Shown piece after piece: positions 1 through 5,497 of a stretch of DNA of 7,232 nt (position 1 is the stretch's first letter; the number at the start of each line of letters is the position of its first letter). Position numbers and translations under genes: made by a program. The notes beneath the pieces are model-generated. The model had not been told where the DNA came from and searched no databases. It worked only from the letters and a program-made list of their open reading frames with translations. The stretch lies in assembly GCA_019423005.1 (NCBI GenBank), contig JAHZCF010000128.1, forward strand, positions 1 to 7,232, written 5' to 3'. The stretch is from Haemophilus sp. GTDB taxonomy: Bacteria > Pseudomonadota > Gammaproteobacteria > Enterobacterales > Pasteurellaceae.

Positions 1-2129
1 ACGGTACTCACACTGTAACCATCAAAGACGGTAACGGTAATACCACTACTACCATTATTAAAGACGGTGCTACCGGTGCTAAAGGTGACACTGGTGCAAC
101 AGGTGCGAAAGGTGAAAAAGGTGACACTGGTGCTACCGGTGCAACTGGTGCCGACGGTAAGAACGCTGAAGCCGACGTTAAAGACAACGGCAACGGTACT
201 CACACTGTAACCATCAAAGACGGTAACGGTAATACCACTACTACCATCATTAAAGACGGTGCAACTGGTGCTGATGGTAAAAATGCTGAAGCCGACGTTA
301 AAGACAACGGCAACGGTACTCACACTGTAACCATCAAAGACGGTAACGGTAATACCACTACTACCATCATTAAAGACGGTGCAACTGGTGCTGATGGTAA
401 AAATGCTGAAGCCGACGTTAAAGACAACGGCAACGGTACTCACACTGTAACCATCAAAGACGGTAACGGTAATACCACTACTACCATCATTAAAGACGGT
501 GCAACAGGTGCAGACGGTAAGAATGCTAAAGCTGAAGTGAAAGACAACGGCAACGGTACTCATACTGTAACTATCACAGATGGCGAAGGTAACACCACAA
601 CAACTATCGTTAAAGATGGTGCAACTGGCGCGAAAGGTGATACAGGTGCAGACGGTAAGAATGCTAAAGCTGAAGTTAAAGACAACGGCAACGGTACTCA
701 CACTGTAACTATCACAGATGGTGAAGGTAAAACTACTACAACTGTCGTTAAAGATGGTGCAGACGGTAAGAATGCTAAAGCTGATGTTAAAGACAACGGC
801 AACGGTACTCACACTGTAACTATCACAGATGGTGAAGGTAATACTACAACGACTATCGTTAAAGATGGAGCTAAAGGCGATACTGGTGCAACAGGTGCTA
901 AAGGTGATACTGGTGCGACAGGTGCAGATGGTAAAGACGGTAAAGATGGCGTTTCAGAATGGAACATCAAATCTACTGGCAATACAACGAGCGATTCTGA
1001 AAAAGCTGCGAAAACCATTAAGCATAAAAACACCGTTGATATGGCAGCAGGTAAAAACTTAACAGTTAAACAAACTAGCGATAAAGACGGAGCAAAAGTA
1101 GAGTTTGCCTTAAATAACAATGTAACCAATTTGGATTCAGTAGTTGTTAATGGTCCGAAAGGTAAAGATGGCAAAGACGGTAAAGCTGGTGTAACTATTA
1201 CTGCTCCTGGCGGTAAAGATGGTAAAGACGGTTTAGACGGCAAAGTTGGAATCAGTGGTAAAGACGGCAAAGATGCAGTGTCTATCTCTGGTAAAGACGG
1301 CGTTGGTCAAATTGGCTTAACCGGACCGAAAGGCAAAGATGGTAAAGACGCTGCGTCTATCAATATCACCACAGATAATGGTAAACAAACACTTGTTAAC
1401 TTAGAAAATGGTGCTAAAGGTGAACCAGGTGAAACTACACAACGTATTGTTTATAAACCTGTAGACAAAGATGGTAACCCTATCAAAGGTAAAGATGGTA
1501 AGGATATCACTCGTGAAGTAGCAACTATGGATGACGGTTTAGTCTTTGGTGGAAATAGCGGTAAAGCTCATAAGGCAGCACTTGGTACTCAAGTAAATGT
1601 TAAAGGTCATACTGCTAATAAAGATTGGACTAAGTTTGATGGTGGTAAAAACATCATGACTCAGGTTGATGGTGATACTATTACTGTTGGATTAGCGAAT
1701 GATGTGAACGTTGATAGCGTGACTACTACTAATACAACCACTCAGAACTTAACTGTTAAGGAAGGTGGTAATGTTGATATGGGTGGAAACCAAGTTCACA
1801 ATGTGAAAGCGGGTACTAAAGATACTGATGCTGTGAACGTATCTCAATTGAAACAATCAGTTGGTGATGTACACAAACGTATCAATAAAGTAGGAAAAGA
1901 AGCACGTGGCGGTATCGCAGGTGCTAACGCAGCAGCAGGTTTACCACAAGTTTACATCCCAGGTAAATCAATGGTTGCGGCTTCTGCTGGTACTTTCAAA
2001 GGTGAAAGCGCTGTAGCAGTAGGTTACTCACGCTCAAGCGACAATGGTAAAGTTATCTTCAAACTTCAAGGTAACGCAAATACCCAAGGCGACGTAGGTG
2101 GCTCTGTGGGTGTAGGTTACCAATGGTAA
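1..2129 (+). CDS. Trimeric autotransporter adhesin (YadA/Hia type), 5' partial, C-terminal 708 residues
   Basis: Surface adhesin fragment; the frame is open from base 3 with no in-frame stop until TAA at 2127-2129, so the signal peptide and head lie upstream of the window. An internal GTG at 537 is a repeat valine codon, not a start. In order it shows: seven repeats of about 40 residues with collagen-like spacers (to about 950); a linker with SEWNIKSTGN; a Gly-Lys-Asp collagen-like stretch (1152-1353); a module containing RIVYKPVDKDG and DDGLVFGGNSG (about 1433-1560), like Hia/UspA stalks; a module around NKDWTKFDGG (about 1617-1730); a neck with DAVNVSQLKQ (about 1827-1860); and a YadA-type anchor (1911-2126) with SMVAASAGTFKG and a final GVGYQW. 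By family, three chains jointly form a 12-strand outer-membrane barrel that anchors and exports the stalk. The terminal aromatic residue fits recognition by the Bam complex. It is followed by a terminator and a glycosyltransferase gene. The class is secure; the exact orthologue (Hia, Cha, EmaA or other) cannot be settled without the head. Confidence 0.93.
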   Translation, partial: GTHTVTIKDGNGNTTTTIIKDGATGAKGDTGATGAKGEKGDTGATGATGADGKNAEADVKDNGNGTHTVTIKDGNGNTTTTIIKDGATGADGKNAEADVKDNGNGTHTVTIKDGNGNTTTTIIKDGATGADGKNAEADVKDNGNGTHTVTIKDGNGNTTTTIIKDGATGADGKNAKAEVKDNGNGTHTVTITDGEGNTTTTIVKDGATGAKGDTGADGKNAKAEVKDNGNGTHTVTITDGEGKTTTTVVKDGADGKNAKADVKDNGNGTHTVTITDGEGNTTTTIVKDGAKGDTGATGAKGDTGATGADGKDGKDGVSEWNIKSTGNTTSDSEKAAKTIKHKNTVDMAAGKNLTVKQTSDKDGAKVEFALNNNVTNLDSVVVNGPKGKDGKDGKAGVTITAPGGKDGKDGLDGKVGISGKDGKDAVSISGKDGVGQIGLTGPKGKDGKDAASINITTDNGKQTLVNLENGAKGEPGETTQRIVYKPVDKDGNPIKGKDGKDITREVATMDDGLVFGGNSGKAHKAALGTQVNVKGHTANKDWTKFDGGKNIMTQVDGDTITVGLANDVNVDSVTTTNTTTQNLTVKEGGNVDMGGNQVHNVKAGTKDTDAVNVSQLKQSVGDVHKRINKVGKEARGGIAGANAAAGLPQVYIPGKSMVAASAGTFKGESAVAVGYSRSSDNGKVIFKLQGNANTQGDVGGSVGVGYQW
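3..950 (+). repeat. In-frame tandem repeat array, seven copies, basic period 120 bp
   Basis: Copies start at about base 3 (cut by the window edge), 165, 285, 405, 525, 663 and 774. Lengths are 120, 120, 120, 138 and 111 bases for the five complete middle copies, always a multiple of three. The core reads A-x-A-x-V-K-D-N-G-N-G-T-H-T-V-T-I, then a D-G-x-G-x-T-T-T-T segment, then K-D-G-A and a spacer ending D-G-K-N. Length differences come from the Gly-X-Y spacer: copy 1 carries a long one (GAT, GAK, GDT, GEK triplets), copy 5 gains GAKGDT, and copy 7 ends in further GAT/GDT triplets. From 165 to 505 the 120-base period is perfect over 341 bases, while copies 5 to 7 have diverged, with TITDGEG in place of TIKDGNG. 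This indicates recent duplication or conversion at the 5' side of the visible array. The array may continue upstream of the window. Confidence 0.95.
1152..1353 (+). other. Collagen-like Gly-Lys-Asp stalk segment of the adhesin
   Basis: Interrupted Gly-X-Y triplets dominate this part of the adhesin: GPKGKDGKDGKAG, then GGKDGKDGLDGKVG, then SGKDGKDAVSISGKDG, then GPKGKDGKD. Short beta-prone stretches (VTITAP, AVSIS, QIGLT) break the triplets. The X and Y positions are mostly Lys and Asp, unlike the Thr and Ala-rich spacers of the upstream repeats, so the protein has two chemically different collagen-like regions. A triple-helix or other trimeric rod is plausible in an obligate trimer. That is inferred from composition, and the interruptions argue against one long continuous helix. 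Confidence 0.75.
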
Positions 2130-2152
2130 TTTAACTTTCCATTAAGATAGAT

Positions 2153-2179
2153 AAAAACCCAGCTTAGGCTGGGTTTTTT
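2153..2179 (+). terminator. Rho-independent terminator after the adhesin gene
   Basis: An 11-bp perfect stem (2153-2163 pairing with 2168-2178) has a TTAG loop, a CCCAGC/GCTGGG core and a run of six T at 2174-2179. It begins 23 bases after the adhesin stop codon. Its strength suggests that the following glycosyltransferase gene is transcribed from its own promoter in the 104 bases between the hairpin and its start. Confidence 0.92.
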
Positions 2180-2283
2180 ATTTGTACCAAATTAAGGATG
2201 AAATGGGATAGAATGAGCACACAATAATATTTCTAAAAAATAGTTTTGTGATTAATTAGACAAACTTAAGGATATGTACCTAA

Positions 2284-3120
2284 ATGACCACTTCAGAAAA
2301 AATTAATATTGCGTTTGCGATTGATGCAAAATATACGCCTCATTTGGAAGCGTTGCTAAAATCCATTTGCTACTATAATAAGAATGTAAACTTTTATGTC
2401 TTACATAATGATATTCCACAAGAATGGTTTGAGGGTATTCAATTTAAATTAGAAAAAATGGGTTATAACCTATTTTCTATTCATATTTCTGACGATATTT
2501 TTAAAGATTATAAGACGCTAGAACATATCTCTTCATCGAGTAGTTATTACCGTCTCATGATTCCCAAACTGATTAATCAAGATCGTGTTTTATATTTAGA
2601 TTCAGATATCATTTTGAATGGGTCATTATCTGATTTTTATTATAGTGATCTCGAGGGTGCTCCTGTGGGGGTAATAAGAGATTATTGCACTATGCAAACT
2701 TTTCCTTTTCCTTATTTGGACGAATCTATTTCGAGAAAGTATTTTAATAGTGGTGTATTACTTATTGATTGTGCTAAATGGAGAAATGAAGGAATAGTTG
2801 ATATTTTATTAGAAACGGCTAAAGCATATGCTGAGCAAGTCTTATATGGTGATCAATGTATTTTAAATATCGTTTTACGAGAGAAAGCAAAGTATTATAG
2901 TTTTGCAGAGAATGCTCAGGTGAAGTATATAGAAAATATTAAGGAACAGTGCGGTTTGTCATCTGTTACTTTAGATAAACACCCTATTGTTATTCATTAT
3001 ACAACAGAGACCAAACCATGGAATTGTCAAAAAACAGGCTTGTTTGAACGTGAAAAATATTGGTTTTTTCGCCATCTAGATTGGTCTTATCTTATTATGC
3101 GTCCAGAAAATAGTCTTTAA
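2284..3120 (+). CDS. Family 8 glycosyltransferase (LgtC-like)
   Basis: Predicted 278-residue cytoplasmic or membrane-associated retaining sugar transferase that uses a nucleotide-sugar donor. The GT8 pattern is complete: N-terminal INIAFAID (7-14) of the nucleotide-binding fold; SSSSYYRLMIPKL (83-95); the metal-binding D-x-D in YLDSDII (Asp106, Asp108); YFNSGVLLID (153-162); the acceptor-side YGDQ (Asp190, Gln191); and IHYTTETKPWN (237-247), whose His238 matches the third metal ligand of LgtC. LgtC itself is an alpha-galactosyltransferase of about 300 residues acting on lipooligosaccharide; the product here is unknown. There is no signal peptide or transmembrane helix, and the usual C-terminal membrane-binding tail looks short. 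TAAGGA (2267-2272) lies 11 bases before the ATG, a slightly long spacing. I found no convincing promoter. Unlike many lgtC alleles it has no tetranucleotide repeat, so no sign of phase variation. Sampled rows are 25-30% GC, well below gor. Family secure; substrate open (lipooligosaccharide or adhesin glycan). Confidence 0.9.
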   Translation: MTTSEKINIAFAIDAKYTPHLEALLKSICYYNKNVNFYVLHNDIPQEWFEGIQFKLEKMGYNLFSIHISDDIFKDYKTLEHISSSSSYYRLMIPKLINQDRVLYLDSDIILNGSLSDFYYSDLEGAPVGVIRDYCTMQTFPFPYLDESISRKYFNSGVLLIDCAKWRNEGIVDILLETAKAYAEQVLYGDQCILNIVLREKAKYYSFAENAQVKYIENIKEQCGLSSVTLDKHPIVIHYTTETKPWNCQKTGLFEREKYWFFRHLDWSYLIMRPENSL

Positions 3121-3126
3121 TAAAAG

Positions 3127-3153
3127 ATTACGTTAGTCAATAACTAACGTAAT
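3127..3153. terminator. Palindrome between convergent genes, probable bidirectional terminator
   Basis: ATTACGTTAGT (3127-3137) pairs perfectly with ACTAACGTAAT (3143-3153) around a 5-base CAATA loop. It begins 6 bases after the GT8 stop codon. Its right arm overlaps the last codons and the stop codon (3144-3146) of the minus-strand glycosyltransferase gene. Flanking A and T stretches are short and the stem is AT-rich, so it is weaker than the other two terminators here. The position between two converging genes fits shared termination. Confidence 0.6.
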
Positions 3154-4118
3154 TTATCTGCGAGCTCGAGAACTAATTTGGCGATAGTAGGGAGTGGATC
3201 ATTACTTATAAGATGTTTGTATTTTAAGTCCAGTTTTTGATGACGTAATGCTTGTTTATTAGCTATTTCAGTCTGTTCTTTTGTAGTAGAACGATATTGA
3301 TAGGCTATTAAACGTAGTGTTTCTAAGGATATATTCATCTTTTTTGCCAGTAAGTCACGAAGTTGGGTTTCCCAAGCGATATCTTTATGGCCTTTTTTTT
3401 CCATTACCATAGTAATAGATTTCTCGAGTACTTTTTTGATTTGTTGGGCCGTCGAGCGGATAGGGTAGTGACCTAGCCATAAGTCATTAGTGGTAATAAA
3501 TTCCGCTTGAAATCTCTCAATAAACCAATAATAGAATTGTTGGTTATTTGGTTCGATAAATACGGTGCTTTTAATTTCTTTACCATCACTGTTTATCATG
3601 TAATGGCTACCAATCGTTAATCTACACGTTTCAGCAATAGCACGAGGAATAATCACTTTAGGAGTGAGTATTTCTTCTTTTCGTTGATCGATAAAGTGGC
3701 AAATGAAATCTGGATCATACTCTGTAGAATTTGGTAGATAGCCTCGCCATGTATACATTCCAACACGCTCCTGAGGAATAAGTGAGAGAAAATAATGCAA
3801 TATTTCACGGGATGGACAATAAATTAACTCATCAGCATCAAGTGGAAAGATATAATCAATGTCAGCATCATTATTGAGAATATGCTGCATCATATGGTTT
3901 AATACACGCTCAGGGGCAAATTCAAGTTCATTGTAATGATAGATATGAATTGGTAATCCTTCTTGTTTTAAGAGTGTAAGAATCTCCCGTGTATTATCAC
4001 TGCTATTATGATCGACAACATGCAACTCATTTAATAAGGTTAAATTATGTCGAATAAAAGTTTCAATAACATCACTTTCATTACGAACCATACTTAAGCC
4101 AACAAGTTTTTTATTCAT
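3144..4118 (-). CDS. GT2-fold glycosyltransferase (Glyco_tranf_2_4-like), second gene of the unit
   Basis: Predicted 324-residue cytoplasmic glycosyltransferase with a GT-A nucleotide-binding domain. Visible motifs are LSMVRNESDVIETFIRHNL (8-26), typical of GT2-like families related to Glyco_tranf_2_4; VVDHNSSDNT (34-43), for the nucleotide; and the metal-binding D-x-D in FPLDADE (Asp94, Asp96). TWRGYLP and a mixed helical C-terminal part follow. The last 80 residues are Lys, Gln and Leu-rich, probably helical. There is no signal peptide or transmembrane segment. AAGGT (4127-4131, minus strand) lies 8 bases before the ATG, supporting this start. It sits 33 bases after the upstream glycosyltransferase gene on the same strand with no hairpin seen between, so the two are probably cotranscribed. 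A run of eight A within codons for Glu-Lys-Lys (3393-3400) is a possible slippage site, but the frame is intact. Donor and acceptor are unknown. Confidence 0.85.
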   Translation of the reverse strand: MNKKLVGLSMVRNESDVIETFIRHNLTLLNELHVVDHNSSDNTREILTLLKQEGLPIHIYHYNELEFAPERVLNHMMQHILNNDADIDYIFPLDADELIYCPSREILHYFLSLIPQERVGMYTWRGYLPNSTEYDPDFICHFIDQRKEEILTPKVIIPRAIAETCRLTIGSHYMINSDGKEIKSTVFIEPNNQQFYYWFIERFQAEFITTNDLWLGHYPIRSTAQQIKKVLEKSITMVMEKKGHKDIAWETQLRDLLAKKMNISLETLRLIAYQYRSTTKEQTEIANKQALRHQKLDLKYKHLISNDPLPTIAKLVLELADKLR

Positions 4119-4151
4119 CTATATTTACCTTGCATTGAACGCCTAATATTT

Positions 4152-5279
4152 TTAAAGATGCTCTTTTGCTAACTTCAAATTGTCTAGTAATAGTTTTCTA
4201 TTTGGTTCTGGTACTGCTGGATTAAATAATAATTCGATGCAAAGATCATGGCAAAGCTGATAATTGCCCACCGAATTCGCACTCATCGCCAGTTCCTCCT
4301 TCGCTTTCCATTCATAAACAGCGTGATCCACAAAAAGAATATCTTTACTTAGCGGGATGTTTGCCGCCACAGTTGCATAAATATAAGCCAGTCTGGCTTT
4401 GTTGTGGTAGCGTAGTTGGCGAGCTAAATGATAAAGACTTTCCGCACGTTGTGGGCGATATTCATAAGTAGCCAATAATAAATTTTGTATTTCATTGAGT
4501 GATGCATTTAATTCAATTTTTAATAGGGCAATTTGGAGAAGTGAATAATAAACTTCTTCATACCATCCCCCTAAATTTGCACGTTTGGCATACCACTCAA
4601 TGGCCTTTTCAGGCATATCTGCATCACGATAAGATTGTGCAGTATAAAACGCATAGCGATCTTTAAGATCTTCATCTTCAGGTGAATAGAATGCTTTTTC
4701 TAACACTTGAGCATCTTGGAAATATTTTTGTGGATTGTTGCTACGCGCCCCAAATCGACCACTAATTACATAATAATCACCAAAGATTTTTTGCTCCACA
4801 ACGGTTTTTTTACGTTGTTCAACAAATTCATGCAGTACGCCACGCCAATAGAATGACCCATCATTACGAAACATAAGTGTACGGAAATAAACATTTGCAC
4901 CCGTTACACTATTTGCCATGCGGAAATAATAGCGGTCACTCGTCAGTTCTTCAGGTAATACAAAATTTCCTTCAAAGCGATCATCAGCATCAAAGATTAA
5001 TACATAATCTGTTTTTCCTTGTGCATGTTGTAGAGCACAGTTTCGATTATGGGCAAAGTTTACCCATTCATCGTGATGAATTTCGCCTTGAATACCTTTT
5101 TCATCAAAGAATTGTTTGATAATGTCTGCAGTATTGTCATCGGATCCTGTGTCACTAATGACATAATAATCTAATGGAATATGAGAAATAATGTTCTCTA
5201 ATGTATCTCGGATGATAGCAGATTCATTTTTGACAATCATATTCAAACAGATTGTTTTTTTATCAGTTCTTTGAGGCAT
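4152..5279 (-). CDS. GT2-fold glycosyltransferase with TPR-like C-terminal domain, first gene of the unit
   Basis: Predicted 375-residue cytoplasmic enzyme. The N-terminal GT-A domain shows ICLNMIVKNES (10-20), ISDTGSDDNT (41-50), WVNFAHNRNCALQHAQG (72-88) and the metal-binding D-x-D in IFDADDRF (Asp97, Asp99). FYWRGVLHEFVE then matches the conserved W-x-G-x-x-H-E segment of this GT2 group. From about residue 185 to the end the protein is all-helical with TPR-like spacing (DRYAFYTAQSYRD, EKAIEWYAKRA, AESLYHLARQLR). Related architectures are often annotated as TPR-containing or SunS-like glycosyltransferases. Helical repeats commonly bind proteins, so a protein acceptor is attractive, but this is inference. 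GAGA (5287-5290, minus strand) is a modest ribosome site 7 bases before the ATG. A TATAAT box lies about 60 bases upstream. The downstream glycosyltransferase gene follows after 33 bases. It belongs to a different subfamily, so the pair does not look like a simple duplication. Confidence 0.87.
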   Translation of the reverse strand: MPQRTDKKTICLNMIVKNESAIIRDTLENIISHIPLDYYVISDTGSDDNTADIIKQFFDEKGIQGEIHHDEWVNFAHNRNCALQHAQGKTDYVLIFDADDRFEGNFVLPEELTSDRYYFRMANSVTGANVYFRTLMFRNDGSFYWRGVLHEFVEQRKKTVVEQKIFGDYYVISGRFGARSNNPQKYFQDAQVLEKAFYSPEDEDLKDRYAFYTAQSYRDADMPEKAIEWYAKRANLGGWYEEVYYSLLQIALLKIELNASLNEIQNLLLATYEYRPQRAESLYHLARQLRYHNKARLAYIYATVAANIPLSKDILFVDHAVYEWKAKEELAMSANSVGNYQLCHDLCIELLFNPAVPEPNRKLLLDNLKLAKEHL

Positions 5280-5338
5280 TTTTCTATCTCTAATGTTTAT
5301 TATTCATTTAAATTTATTTCTTTTTATAGTTAAAGGGC

Positions 5339-5368
5339 ATTATAGCGAAAATACATTTTGCTTGCTGA
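5339..5368 (-). promoter_or_regulatory. Candidate promoter of the two-gene glycosyltransferase unit
   Basis: A perfect minus-strand -10 hexamer TATAAT lies at 5339-5344, about 60 bases upstream of the ATG at 5279. With an 18-base spacer the -35 would be TCAGCA (5363-5368), matching only three of six consensus positions. There is no extended -10 TG. The call rests on the -10 and on its position ahead of the divergent unit. Confidence 0.45.
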
Positions 5369-5385
5369 AAATTATGCGAAAAATG

Positions 5386-5394
5386 ACCGCACTT
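5386..5394 (-). other. DNA uptake signal sequence, single copy
   Basis: The minus strand reads AAGTGCGGT, the 9-base core recognised during natural transformation in the H. influenzae clade of Pasteurellaceae. It is followed by CA and a T-rich tract, as in the extended consensus. It stands alone in the divergent region and forms no hairpin, so it is not a terminator here. Confidence 0.9.
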
Positions 5395-5405
5395 TTTCTC
5401 GCATA

Positions 5406-5435
5406 TAGACAATTCCAATTACATCAATTTATAGC
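5406..5435 (+). promoter_or_regulatory. gor: Candidate gor promoter
   Basis: TAGACA (5406-5411, five of six matches to the -35 consensus) is followed after 18 bases by TATAGC (5430-5435, four of six matches to the -10). Initiation would fall near 5442, giving a leader of about 55 bases. The region is AT-rich, so chance matches are likely. I saw no clear OxyR-type operator. Confidence 0.38.
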
Positions 5436-5484
5436 TTTCTTATTCACTTTTAGGCAAAATAGAGCACAATTCCAATGAGTAAAA

Positions 5485-5489
5485 AAGGA
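5485..5489 (+). promoter_or_regulatory. gor: Ribosome binding site that decides the gor start
   Basis: AAGGA lies 2 bases before the in-frame ATG at 5492 and 8 bases before the ATG at 5498. Normal spacing favours 5498, giving a protein that begins MTKHYDYIAIGG. Confidence 0.75.
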
Positions 5490-5497
5490 TAATGAAA

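Noticed and set aside
165..524. Evenly spaced repeats considered as a CRISPR array
   Set aside because: The 120-base units are contiguous and coding with a conserved frame; there are no unique spacers between short repeats.
829..1062. 77-codon plus-strand frame inside the adhesin
   Set aside because: It is a frame-shifted reading of the tandem repeats, nested in a far stronger coding frame.
809..1270. 153-codon minus-strand open frame rich in Pro, Ser, Leu and Val
   Set aside because: It is the antisense shadow of the Gly and Lys-rich adhesin repeats (GGT read backwards gives ACC and related codons); there is no independent ribosome site or domain. The 61-codon frame at 8-193 has the same cause.
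2247..2262. CRP-like site TGTGA-N6-AGACA upstream of the GT8 gene
   Set aside because: Only one half-site is perfect (8 of 10 core positions overall), it lies just 22-37 bases before the start codon, and no promoter can be placed relative to it; chance is likely in AT-rich DNA.
2274..2306. Ten-codon upstream frame overlapping the GT8 start
   Set aside because: The ATG at 2274 is only one base from the ribosome site, too close for initiation, and the peptide shows no leader-like feature.
4877..5119. 80-codon plus-strand frame opposite the TPR-type glycosyltransferase
   Set aside because: It is His and Leu-rich, lacks any recognisable motif, and overlaps an obvious gene with intact catalytic motifs.
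5293..5478. 61-codon frame in the region upstream of gor
   Set aside because: It runs through the candidate promoters and the uptake signal, is Phe and Leu-rich as expected of translated AT-rich DNA, and has no ribosome site.
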